A stretch of DNA of 64,000 bases from Cryptomeria japonica. Its lineage: Eukaryota > Streptophyta > Pinopsida > Cupressales > Cupressaceae. Under the pieces are notes generated by a model. The model had not been told where the DNA came from and ran no database searches. It was given only the letters and a program-made list of their open reading frames with translations. Positions 53,364 to 64,000 of the stretch are shown here, one piece after another (the first letter of the stretch is position 1; each line of letters starts with the position of its first letter). The DNA is taken from positions 695,896,083 through 695,960,082 of the forward strand of contig NC_081412.1 of NCBI RefSeq assembly GCF_030272615.1, written 5' to 3'. The translations under genes and the position numbers were made by a program.

Positions 53364-53381
53364 TGGGCGCCACCTAGGGGG
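53364..53381 (+). promoter_or_regulatory. Possible primer binding site of Element F
   Basis: TGGGCGCCACCTAGGGGG follows an A run. It begins TGG and has a tRNA-end-like composition, but no TG..CA LTR end precedes it convincingly. Only a candidate. Confidence 0.25.
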
Positions 53382-53669
53382 TGACAAGGTTGTTTGAGCT
53401 GATGAAGTATCGAGACTAGTGTGCTATGGTATTGTCGATGACCCTTGAATAAAGAGTCTAACTGATTTGTATTAGCTATATCAAAACTTGTTAAAACACT
53501 GGGGATTTGAACACATCCTCACAGAATATACACTCTTTGTTTAGACTACACCAAATGGTTATCTCTATTATGTTGTGTTTTCATGTTATACTTCAGAAAA
53601 TTATCCATCACAATTGAGAAAAAAGTTGAAGAATCATAGAAAAACCACCAAGTCAAAACAACCAGGATA

Positions 53670-54055
53670 GTTTGGCGCGTAAGAGCAACATCTTAGCACT
53701 TTGAAACCATCTTTTAGTGCATACAATCTTCAACTTAGCGCATAAGTTTTGAACTTCAGTGCATAAACAATCCCAACATTCAAAATTCAAACCTTAGCGC
53801 TTGCTGAAAATAACCTAGTGCATTGGAGCAACATTTTAGCGCACCAAGATCAAACATTAGCATGTTGAGGTCAAAAGATAGCACATTGGTAGGACATATT
53901 AGTGCATAGCTTTCATAAACAAATCAAAAGGAAACAATCCAAGTTAGCACGTAAAAAGGGCAGCTTAGTGCATTGAGATCATTCTCTAGCGCATTGGAGA
54001 CATTTGATAGCGCATTGGGTTTCTGGCTTAGCGCATAGCAAAAACTGAGAAAACA
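53670..54055 (+). repeat. Leader array of the TTAGCGCATTG word in Element F
   Basis: About fourteen copies of TAGCGCA or variants (TAGTGCA, TAGCACA) spaced 15-35 bp. The variants are what CpG decay would give. The array occupies the same place as the GCGTCTGTG arrays of A and B, with a different word. Confidence 0.8.
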
Positions 54056-54495
54056 AAGAGCAAAACCAAAACTTTTAAAAAAAATTCTAAACATAGTTTA
54101 GGAAGCTATTTTTCCTCACTTGGACTCCATCAGATAGAAATACAAAGTCAGAGTATCAAAACTACTCCAAAAACAAGATTTTCTTAAAACAAAGTTGTCA
54201 AAAGCCAAAAACTAGTCAAAGGATTAACACATATTTCCTATCAAAATAAGGTAACACCATCACACATATCGAAAGGTCCTCAAATCAAACAGATTTTATT
54301 CCAAAAACATACTTGTTTCAAACTCCAAGTTGTCAAATCAAGTTTCCATATCGGGAAAGCTCTTATTCCATAACATTTGACGCACTTTGTCGTGAGGGGG
54401 CATCTAAGCTTTCATTTGATAAAGGTAGACTTAAGTTTCCAAACAAGATATCTTGAACCCAAAATAAATCAAAGGAAACCATTGATCACTCATGC

Positions 54496-57004
54496 ATGAC
54501 TAACCCTCATATTCTGAGAAGAAAGAGTATTTATCACGACACTAAGTTGAGGAAACAACAACCTAGTTCTCATAAACTTGTTAAAAGGAATAGGTTTTTA
54601 TACATTAATCACCAACTCTTCAAATCTCATCAAACATTCCTCCATCATATTCTCTTGTATCTTCAAGACAAAATAAATGAATTTGATGAGGAACCATTGA
54701 GGAGTAGAGCATTCTGTCAAAAAGCGGCATTCAGCCAGTGCTTGAATCACAGAGGAAAAATCAATCCATCTTTCATCCCAGAAGTTTGCATCACTTACAA
54801 CATACATCTAGTAGAGCCACCAACTCCTGAACAAAAAATAGATGAGGAATTTGTTCCCTTCATTACAGAGAGTTTCTACTAGATGCCCGCTATCACTCAC
54901 TCTTAATGAAACAAATAAAGGGAGAAACAACTAGAGTCCAGTATGGAGTGACAATTATCAAATCCCTTCAACTATCCAAATCTAGAAGACATGGAGATCA
55001 CTGAAGAACTCCTTCAGGAATGCCAAGAAAGTGCCTCATTCCAATGACTCATGGAAAGACTCATAGAGGCTGATAAAGAAAAATACCTACTCATGCTCGC
55101 AAGCAAAGGAGTTAGGATTCCTAAAGACTTTGATTCAAACACTTTTAGAACAAGGTCTCAACTCTATACTTATCATGAACAACAAAGAGAAGAGGCCGCG
55201 TGTGACCCTGAGCAAAACATACCTGAGCAAAACATCCCTGAGAAAAACATACCACTACACACGCCATTCTAGACTAGACACAATCAGAAGGAAGAACTCT
55301 TCCCTTAGCAAATAAATGCACCCTTGGTTGCTCTTACACAACAAATTCAAATGTTGCAAAAACAAATGCAAGACATGCAACAAGGATCAACAATACGGTA
55401 TTCCTTGAAAGAAATTTGTCCTTATCCTTTTGACAGAAGATTAAAAATGGTACCTTTTCCCCCAAATTCAGACATTCCCAAATTTGACAAATATGATGGG
55501 AAAAGTGATCCATGTGATCATGTCTAGGAATTTTGTACCATGAGCCTTGAACTTTCCCATGATAACACTTATTTAATGAGATTATTCCCAAGAAGTTAGG
55601 GAGGGCAAACAATGGAATGGTTATCCAAAATCACACCTCCTGTTAGATCCTTTGATTAATTAGTCAACAAATTTATTACTCAATATTTCTACAACATTCA
55701 ACATGCCATCACCATGCTAGATGTCTACAATATTAAATAGAAGAACAATGAAACATTCATGGTGTTCCTTCAACGTTGGCGATGAATGGTCTCGAGATAT
55801 CTTTGAGATGTGCCTGAAAAGGAAAAGATGGAAATTTTCATCAACAAATTTGAATAGCGAGATGCGTTACATACTCAAACTCCAATGCATACCATCTTTT
55901 GCCAAATTGATTAAAAATGGCATCCAAGTAGAGGAGGCATGTGTCAAGAAAGGAACATTAAAATTCTTCAAAGAAGGAACAAATTCATCTAACTCTCATT
56001 ACAATAACCAAAACAATAATAGCTTAGACAAATCCAGGTTTTGGACCAGAAACAAAAATGCTGGAAATGAAGGAGGAAACAAAGTTAATGATGTGAAGTC
56101 CAAACAACCAGTGTTAGCCTTATCAGGCAATCCTCAGACTACCAAGAATCAAAAGGGTGCTAACCAAGTTACTAACACTTATGCACTAACTACCAATCAA
56201 GATCATCTTAACACAAACAACACCAACAACACCCAAAACAATAACATCAATTGAGGACCTAATATAAACTCATGAGGTAACACCGACAACTTTCCAAAAC
56301 ACGTCTACACACCATTAGGACAATCATTGGAGTCCACATTCAGAGAAATCTTGGCAAACAAAATTATCTCCTTACCAGCAATCAACAACTTTGAACCGCA
56401 AATCAAACCACCTTGGTGGAATGACTCACACTTTTGTGATTTTCATAGAAACAAAGGACATCAAACAAATGATTGCATGAGACTGAAAAACATTGTTCAA
56501 GACATGATTGATAGAGGTGATTTAATAGTCGATGGTCTCAAGACAAATGGTGACCATGGCGCCTTTAAGAATCCTCTTCCAACATACAAGAAGGATGGAG
56601 ATTCAACATCAAACGATACATGCAGAGCTCGTATCACTAACATATACAATAATACCATCAATCATATATCAATCAATGACAATCAAGTAAATGTCATTAT
56701 AATCAAGGACAAACATGAACATGAATCAATCAATGTAACCATTAGAGCTCAAAAATGTGTCTTGAAGGGGCATACGTCAGTGGCAAACACCATACCCAAG
56801 ATTCAATATGACCTGGTCAGTCAAATGTGCAAAACTCCCACTCAAATATCTATACTTGAGTTACTGAAACTTTCACCAAAACATAAGGACATCTTGGAAC
56901 AAGCACTCTTGGAAACAAATGTACCCCTGGATTTGGATACTGGCAAATTCCAAGCCATGGTGGCTCACATGACAAGGCCTCATAATCTCACCTTTTCTAA
57001 ATAG
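54496..57004 (+). pseudogene. gag: Element F gag, disrupted
   Basis: Fragments in order: a basic N-terminal frame (54496-54882), LMERLIEADKEKYLLMLASK, the coil QQIQMLQKQMQDMQQ, the core ICPYPFDRRLKMVPFPPNSD and TYLMRLFPRS, an Asn-rich linker (open to 56254), and the knuckle FCDFHRNKGHQTNDC at 56435-56476 in C-x2-H-x4-H-x4-C form. The frame 56327-57004 continues through DLIVDGLKTNGDHG to PTQISILELLKLSPKHKDIL, joining the protease region. Many stops and at least one frame change. Confidence 0.82.
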
Positions 57005-57420
57005 GATAATATTTCATTGAGCCATCCACACAATTCTCCACTCCACCTTGAAGTCTTGGTCTACAAGCATCGAGTCAAAAGAATATTAATAGATGGAGGA
57101 GCCAGACTCAATATCTATACCTTAAAACTTATCCATGCATTAGGCTTCTCTAAGCAGTCTATTGATCCACGCAAAATGATCACTATCAAAGCATATGATG
57201 ATAAAGAAAGATTATCCAAAGGAATAGTGGTGTTGCCAATTCAAGTGGGACCAATACAAAAGGACACTATGTGCCAAGTCTTAGACATAGACCTCACATA
57301 TAATATCTTATTAGGTCGACCTTGGATACATGAAATGCAAGTAGTACCCTCAACTTACCACTAGTGTGTTAAGTTCCCATACAATGGACAGGAAATTTCT
57401 ATATCAGTAGATCATAACCC
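57005..57420 (+). pseudogene. Element F aspartic protease
   Basis: HRVKRILIDGGARLNIYTLK, with active-site DGG codons at 57092-57100, then YDDKERLSKGIVVLPIQVG and YNILLGRPWIHEMQVVPSTY. The stop at 57362-57364 replaces a Gln codon (TYH then QC in relatives). Confidence 0.85.
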
Positions 57421-59000
57421 TTTTCAACATCATAATCCTATGGGGGTAGCCCAAGACCATTTGGTTCCACATAATAGAGAAAAACAAATTTCCTCAGCAC
57501 CAGATCTTCAGCAAGAAAAGCCTAAATCTCTATCTATGGATTTCAAACAGAAAATGAAAATCAAAGAACAAGGCATGGGAGAATACTCTTTGGAACCCTT
57601 GTGTTTAATCAACTTACCAGCATCGCCTAAATATCATGGGTTACCTTCAACATCAACACACCAACCAACATATCCCATCACCAATTTTGATGGCAATTTT
57701 ATTCAACTAGGCACTCTAGCACATGAATCAAAGGAAAATGACATCCTTAGTAGGTTATACAAGGATGAGGAAGAAGAAAAAGCAACTACTATGGAAGTTG
57801 CTATACCAACACAGCTGTATGGAAAAGGCTACCTGATCATACAACAAATGGGATACACTAGCAAAGGACCTATCACCAAGCATCAAGAAGGTGTCACAGA
57901 ACCATTGGATCCTCCATCATAGTTTTCTAAAGACAAAATAGGATTGGGCTATGAATACACTCTAGCCCCAAAGAAGACACCAAGTAAATATCAAAAACCT
58001 TAGTGGAAGGAAAAGAAGAAATACAAGGAAGACACATGGTAGGAGGCACTATTTGAATCAGTAGAAACAATACAAAAGGAGCATGAATACCAGGAAAATG
58101 AGAAACAACACACAGAGTCAACCATTCAAGAGGCACCTTGTGTAGAAATACATCATGTTCAGGAACCTATTTCAAACAAAGCAGAATCATCCTTGGACAA
58201 CATCACTACTCCCTGAAGAGAGACAATATATGAGCAGATGCAAAGAGTAGAAGTAGGATCTGATACAAAATCAGAGAAAACTATCAGACTAGTATCAATC
58301 ATCAAAGACATGTTTTCACCCTACAACATACCAGTCCACAACACTGAAAGAATCTTGAATAATACCTCTGAGACTGATTCAAATGAATATGAATGGGGTA
58401 GCTATTCCAATGTTACTGAAGATATTACTGCAAATGCTAGTCATACACCCCTTTCTGAAGAAGAACAAGGCACATAGCCTATACTACTTGAATTTGGTCT
58501 ATAAAATATCTATGACGCCAAGGAAAATGAGCAACGACATTGTGATCAAGTTTACATGGAAGATGATACCATCAAAGACCTCAACAAAATCATTAACTTA
58601 TTTAATATCTCGGCCAACCTTGATGATACCTCCATCCTAACATTTATAGTGGCTAAACTTGACCCACCTAATGAGTCTTTACCACTCATCTTTCTTGACC
58701 ACATAGATTGGGATGAACCTAAAAATCATGACATACCAGCTTTCCCAAATGATGATTCCATTATCCATTACTTATGTACTGTCAACCTGGAAATAGACTC
58801 TACAAGTGAACAAAGTAACAACATCTGTAATTAGGAGAGTTCCAAGTCTCTCAGTCGCAAAAATGAAAGAAATAAAGGATTTATTGTTGAAAACTAGTCA
58901 ATGGCAGCACTAGACCACAAAAAAGTAAAAATAAAGGATGCATCTGCAGGTGAAAAACCTTTTTGAGGCACCTAAAGATGGGAAACTTGACACTCTTCCT
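57421..59000 (+). pseudogene. Element F protease-RT connector
   Basis: Same spacer as in A and B, recognised by GMGEYSLEPLCLINLPASPK, YGKGYLIIQQMGYTSKGP, NEYEWGS and an Asp/Asn-rich part to 58834. Several stops, for example 57920, 58000 and 58215. No catalytic domain known. Confidence 0.65.
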
Positions 59001-59950
59001 GAACATTATTAGGAGCAATCACCCATATTGATTGAGCCCACTCAATCAATCAACATTGGTACAACAGAAGAAGCCAAAAATATACACCTAGCAGAATCTC
59101 TAACAGAGGAAGAAAAACAAGAGTATATCAAATTTTTCAAAGAAAAGAAAATCAATTTTGCTTGGTCATATGCAGATATGCCCGAGATTGATCCACACTT
59201 CATCATGCATCACTTATCTATTTCTCCAGGAGCTAAGTCAGTTAAGCAAAAATTTAGAAAGATGAATCCACATGTAGCACTCATGGTCAAAGCTGAGCTA
59301 AAGAAACCATTAGATGTCAGATTTATTTGACCTATCAACTATGCTGAATGGATTTCCAACATTGTACAAATTTCAAAACCAGATGGCAGTATCCAGATAT
59401 GCACCGATTTTAGAGATGTCAAAAAGGCCTATCCAAACAATGATTTTACTTTGCCAATATCAACATAATTGTAGACCTCATAGCAGGCCATGCAATGCTA
59501 TCACTAATGGACAGTTTTTCTGGCTATAATCAAATCAAGATAGCTCCAGAGGATCAAGATAAAATAACATTTACCTGTCCTTGGGGAACATATTGTTGGA
59601 ATGTCATACCTTTTCACTTAAAGAATGCAAGGGCAACTTATCAACGAGCAATGACAACAATCTTTCATGACATGATGCATACCTTCATGGAGGACTATGT
59701 GGATGATTTACTAGCTAAGTCATTTACTCAAGCAAAACATCTAGACATATTAGAGAAATTTTTTGAAAGATTGGAGAAATTTCAAGTCAGGCTCAACCCT
59801 AAGAAGTGTGTCTTCCGGGTAACATCAGGCAAGTTATTAGGCTACATAGTCTCAGAAAAAGGCATTGAAATAGATCCAGCAAAGGTACAAGCCATCATGG
59901 AGATGCCACCACCTAAGAACATCCGTCAACTCAGATCCTTGCAAGGATGA
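59001..59950 (+). pseudogene. Element F reverse transcriptase
   Basis: INFAWSYADMPEIDPHFIMH, WISNIVQISKPDGSIQI, then a frameshift near 59460 where one base is missing in the LPNIN block. The frame resumes with LSLMDSFSGYNQIKIAPED, CPWGTYCWNVIPF and the catalytic YVDDLL at 59696-59713. Stops at 59327-59329 and 59948. Confidence 0.85.
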
Positions 59951-61071
59951 CTCCAGTCAATCAGGCGATTCATCGCTCAACTAGCATATAAAAGCCCACC
60001 CTTCAATCATTTGCTATATAAGAATGTACCATTCAGATGGGAAGCCAAATATGCAGAATAATTCTACCAAATCAAGCAATATCTAATGAACCCACTAGTT
60101 CTAGTACCACCCATAGTAGGGAAGCCACTTATTCTCTACATATCAACAACAAACATATCATTGGGGGCACTGTTAGCATAAGAAAATCAAGAAGGCAAGG
60201 AATGAGCTATCTATTACATTAGTAGAACTTTGAATGGATATGAGCTCAATTATACATTCATTGAAAAGACTTGTTTAATAGTAGTATTTGTTTCTCAAAA
60301 GTTCTGACACTACATGCTAGCTCACACAATCAAGCTAGTAGAGAAAATTGATCCTCTAAAATACTTGCTCAACAAAGCAACTCTCATAGGAAGATTGGCT
60401 AAATGGGTAATGATTCTCAGCAAATTTGATATCCACTACACAGAGCATCGAGCTATCAAAGGACAGGTAATTGTAGATCAATTAGCCGATGCACCACTAC
60501 CAAATAAACAACCAATGGAGATCAAATTTATAGATAGGGATGTTCTTACCATTAAAACCAAGAAATGGACCCTATACTTTGATGGTTCGTACACTCAACA
60601 TGGCTCAGGTGCTGGCATTCTGTTCATCGCCCCTAATGGAGACACCATACCAAGATCATATAGGCTCATGTTTCCATGCAGAAATAACGTTGTTGAGTAT
60701 GAGGCACTGGTTATAGGGATCAAAATGGTCATGGAATGGAGAATCATAGAATTAAAAGTCTACGGTGATTCACAACTTGTCATAAATAAGATCAACAATG
60801 ACTATCAGACAAAAGATGACAAGTTGCTACCATACAAATGAATGGTAGATGATTTCAAATAGTATTTTGTACACATCACCTTCAAGAAAATACCAAGGTT
60901 GGACAATAGAGTAGCTGATGCAATGGCTACTATCACTTCACTGCTACAAATTCTAGAACAACGAAGTCGTTGCGACTTTTTGGTAGAGTAACTATTTTCC
61001 CCAGCCTATGACAATTCCACATCCCATGTTATCTATGCCCTAACCGGTTCAGACTCTTCGTTATATAGAAT
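59951..61071 (+). pseudogene. Element F dual RNase H region, truncated before integrase
   Basis: First RNase H: LILYISTTNISLGALLA, AIYYISRTLNGYELNYTF, then IKLVEKIDPLKYLLNKATLI. Second, archaeal-like RNase H: WTLYFDGSYTQHGSGAGILF (with Gln where A and B share a stop), YEALVIGIKMVMEWR and YGDSQLVINKINNDYQ, open to 60841. The frame then reads VADAMATITSLLQIL and stops making sense at 61071, where Element G begins. Confidence 0.82.
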
Positions 61072-61590
61072 TGTAGCATCGTAAATTCTATGCACTTGCT
61101 AAAGTGGTACAATTTCACACTTGGTTTAGCACCTGCCTTGGCACATTTTGCATTTTCCATTGCATTTCCCCTTTAGCACTTAATTAATTAAATTAATTAG
61201 GTCTAAGGTCCTATTTCATCATCTTCCATATCATAAAGTTGGGCCCTTTTCATTAAAGTGTGCCCCTTTCATTTTATTCCTCTAATACATCATTTAATCA
61301 AAAACCCTAATTAGGTCCTATTTTGAACTTGGGGGCTTGATTACGGGGGTCAAAACATCTTGAAATCACCTATAACTTCAGGATTCTCTCTAAAATCATC
61401 ATATCCGACGGCCCTGAAAATTTGGTGAAAATTTGTCGGGACCATGGCGCCCGGATTGTACACGGTCCTAGACATTTTTCCCGAAATTTTAGGAGCGCAA
61501 TCCAATCATAAAATAAAGCTTAACCCCAAGATATTGGCAGGAGATTCAATCTCTAGGTTGGCCAAAAGTTGAAATTAAGACCTAGGGTTT

Positions 61591-61600
61591 TATATATAAG
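61591..61600 (+). promoter_or_regulatory. TATA box of Element G LTR
   Basis: TATATATAAG follows a GGGTTT phrase and precedes pyrimidine-rich sequence suited to a transcription start near 61625. Confidence 0.65.
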
Positions 61601-62210
61601 AGCTCTCTTTCTTCATTTGAAAGGATCTGGAATTTTGGTTTCTGGGATCTTCTATGCAGCGAAAGAGAAGATCTTTGAAGACTTCAACAACATTCAACAT
61701 CCATTAACCAAGCATTCATCAATTTCATTCATCCATTTAGGGCTTTGAAGACATTGAAGAGCAATAGGGGATCACCGACTGAAGATTAGCTTGTACCCCT
61801 CCCTTGGGGTTGGGTATGATTTAGTGTTGTTTTCATGTCTTTGCATAAGCCTCATTATATCATTTGTATTCATGCTTTAGATCACTTTGCATCTTGATGT
61901 AGAGCATTTAATTTGTCAATTACAAGCAATTAGGGTTTACTTTCTAGGTTGCTCTAGCTTGCTTACTTTCATTTTAGGATCTTGCACATACACAAGGTCT
62001 GCACACACACAAATTTTACTATACAAATTGGCTATTCGTGGAGGTGGAAATCACCAAAGTAGGGGTTTGACTAAGGCAAAACCCTATATAGCCACCTACA
62101 ACCCTTTTCAGATATAAGTGCAGATTTCCAAATTCGAAGGATGCCGCGAGTTGCAGATCCGACGGGAGCAGACTGAGGTAGGACAACACACCAAATTGTA
62201 GAGCAGAAAC

Positions 62211-62305
62211 CTAAGACAGGGGTGTGGGGTGCCCTAGTCCTGACAGGATAGGAGCGTTGGGCGCCCTGGTCCCTAGGACAGGGGTGCTGGGCGCCCTAGT
62301 CCCTC
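62211..62305 (+). repeat. Three-unit GC-rich tandem repeat in Element G LTR
   Basis: Three ~31-bp units with the core GGGCGCCCTAGTCC and AGGACAGGGG, in otherwise AT-rich LTR sequence. Confidence 0.85.
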
Positions 62306-62734
62306 AAACAACAGCACTTTTCAGCACTTTTCGACAGCTTTCAGGTTGCCAAAAGGAGCAGTTTTAGGTGCAGAATCGGGTCAGTGGTGCATGCACCCCC
62401 GTCCCAAACATTTCCACTCAGATTTTAGCCCCAGGTACACATCTGCATTCTCCTTTTATCCTTGTGTTTACATCTTTTCACTTAATCTCAATCTTGCAAT
62501 CTTGTTACTAGTTCATACTTGCACTCTAGGGCTAGTAGTTGAACTTGCATCATTTTAACTATCATTTGCAACAAAGGAATAGAAATCCTAATAGGTAGCC
62601 CATGGCTCTCTCTTCCACAAAAAGAAGTAGCCAATTGTGTGATACCTCTAGGCTCTTTCGTATTCCACAAGTGTGTGATTGAAAGTGAGATTAGGGCATG
62701 TTTTCTTAGTGTCACTTTTTCCCCTTACACATTT

Positions 62735-62752
62735 TGGTGAACTTGACGTGAA
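62735..62752 (+). promoter_or_regulatory. Primer binding site of Element G
   Basis: TGGTGAACTTGACGTGAA begins three bases after the LTR end. The tRNA is not assigned. Confidence 0.7.
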
Positions 62753-63065
62753 TTCCAATCTTCTCTAATTCTGATTTATGTTTTCAAATTTGAGTGTTTA
62801 TGCTATTTCAAATTCAAATTTTTATTTACAAGTTTTAATTTCTTGCAAGATTCAAAAATTTAGAGGAAATTTTTGCTAAAACCCTAATTTTTCAATTCAA
62901 AGTTGAACTTGTGGATAGCTTAATTGGGATCAATAATTTAAAATCTGATTTAGGAACTCATTTGAATCATAAATTTCATTTTCTAAATCTACATTCTAAG
63001 TGCTTGCATTGAACATTTCCTTCTATTTTGCATGTGTTATCATTTGAAAGAGGAAAATTGTTGTC
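62753..63065 (+). other. Element G leader
   Basis: AT-rich, T-run-rich non-coding sequence between primer site and first ORF. Nothing else recognised. Confidence 0.6.
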
Positions 63066-64000
63066 ATGATGCATTCATTTCATAGATGTGATAATGGGTT
63101 AGCCTCCCTTGTTTCAAGTTTTCCTTCTCCTAAAGAACCTCCCCCCATCTATAACAACATTTTAGTGCCTGAAAGAGTTTCTACCAATCCCTTTGAGACT
63201 CTCCCATGCTCTAAGGATGAAGACTTTAAGAGTGATCTTGACAATTCTCCTAAAATGTGCCCTTCCTATTTAACTATCCTAGAGGAAGAGAATGATATCA
63301 TAAACACCTTTCTTAATGTTACTTCATCTTCCCTACATGATGCCTCTCTAAGTGAAAAGGTATTGATGGACATTGACTTATTTTCTCCTAAAGTTGGTCC
63401 TTCCAATGGGGGCATGTTAGTGCAACAAGAGGTTATGAACACTTCTTTCAAAGATCTCCTTCCTAAGCATGAATCTTTGGAGAAATATGTTCTTGTTCCT
63501 CCTAAAAAACACTCCCTTCATTAGGATCCTTTTATACAAGAAGATGACATTATCCCTACATTTCCTAGTGATGGAATTTCCTTTTCCAACAAAATTCCCA
63601 CTAGAGATGATGAATTAATGATAAATGCTTACCCTTCTCCTAAAGTTTGTCTTACCCATAAGCATCCCTTAGAGAAAGAAGATGAAATAATAAGCAATTT
63701 CCTTAATTCTCTCTCCCCTAAAGATCATATTGAACATATTTTGAGGAAAGAGGATGAGTTTAACACATCTATTGATGCTCTCCCTCCTAAGAATGAGGAA
63801 TTAATAAACAATGTTATCTCCTCTCCTGAAATTGACAATACTTCAAACATTCCTTTCAACAACCTCACTATTTGGGATGAACCATTAGAAAAAGGTGTAG
63901 ATTATTCTCTTCCCCATGAGAGAACCCTAGCCAAAGGGGATGAAATCAAGATTGAAAACTCCCTTGATAGTTTCTCACCTTCCTTGAATCTCAATCATTC
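63066..64000 (+). pseudogene. Element G first ORF, acidic repeat protein, one stop, continues past the window
   Basis: The frame is open from ATG 63066 to 63521 (152 codons), has a TAG at 63522-63524, and is open again for 158 codons to the end of the window. The protein is acidic and low in complexity, with recurring modules of the kind EKEDEIISNFLNSLSPK. No gag core, knuckle or other domain is recognised. Its place directly after the primer site is where Ogre-like elements carry an extra ORF upstream of gag, but it could simply be a gag N-terminus. Confidence 0.6.

Larger units (their letters stand above)
53382..61071 (+). mobile_element. Element F: diverged Tat-type Ty3/gypsy element, 3' end cut off by Element G
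   Basis: Collinear with A/B through gag, protease, connector, RT and both RNase H domains, but clearly diverged. The left limit is uncertain. It is interrupted at 61071, in the sequence between RNase H and integrase, by the 5' LTR of Element G. The remainder, including any antisense gene, is outside the window. Confidence 0.8.
61072..62731 (+). repeat. Element G 5' LTR
   Basis: About 1660 bp, starting TGTAGCATCG inside Element F and ending TTACACA three bases before a primer site. It contains a TATA box at 61591-61600 and a three-unit tandem repeat at 62211-62305. The 3' partner is outside the window, so the start rests on the TG dinucleotide and the break in F. Confidence 0.75.

Overview
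The window is plant nuclear DNA made almost entirely of nested and decayed retrotransposons. I found no ordinary host gene. The density of elements, the very long LTRs and the mix of chromovirus, Tat-type Ty3/gypsy and L1-type LINE sequences suggest a seed plant with a very large genome. A gymnosperm is my guess from general style, not something I can prove here.

Layout. 1-3618 holds the 3' part of a chromovirus-like Ty3/gypsy element (Gypsy-1, + strand), followed by its long 3' LTR from 3619 to an uncertain end near 7.2 kb. At 7286-39565 lies a complete Tat-type element (Element A, + strand): LTRs of 810 and 803 bp, both beginning TGTAGACACC and ending ATATACA, flanked by the 5-bp target duplication GTAAT. 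Nested inside A, at 19240-35084, is a second copy of the same family in the opposite orientation (Element B, - strand). Its outer 5' LTR end is missing, and a ~95-bp stretch of A is duplicated around it. A itself sits in what looks like a Copia-type LTR (about 7208-7285 continued at 39571-40205). 40206-52310 is a minus-strand LINE, interrupted by a minus-strand chromovirus (Element D, 41147-48138) with a deletion at the junction. About 53.4-61.07 kb is a diverged Tat-type element on + (Element F), cut inside its pol by the 5' LTR (61072-62731) of another element (Element G), whose first ORF runs off the window.

How the parts work together. A and B share one architecture: LTR, tRNA primer site, a ~2.2-kb leader carrying arrays of a short CpG-rich word (GCGTCTGTG), gag, protease, RT, RNase H, a second RNase H, integrase, a cluster of AATAAA signals, then a separate gene on the opposite strand next to the 3' LTR. 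That antisense gene has its own TATA box, a 22-codon first exon, a GT-AG intron with an 8-unit minisatellite, and a second exon encoding a plant mobile domain (PMD) protein with a Gly/Thr-rich linker and a coiled-coil tail. Both copies keep the same exon structure, so it belongs to the family and is not a chance host insertion. This convergent two-gene layout is the most interesting system in the window.

None of the copies looks autonomous. Element A in particular is broken mostly by CAG-to-TAG, CGA-to-TGA and TGG-to-TAG changes, the signature of decay of methylated cytosines. All readings were made by eye; family names rest on motif recognition, not database searches.
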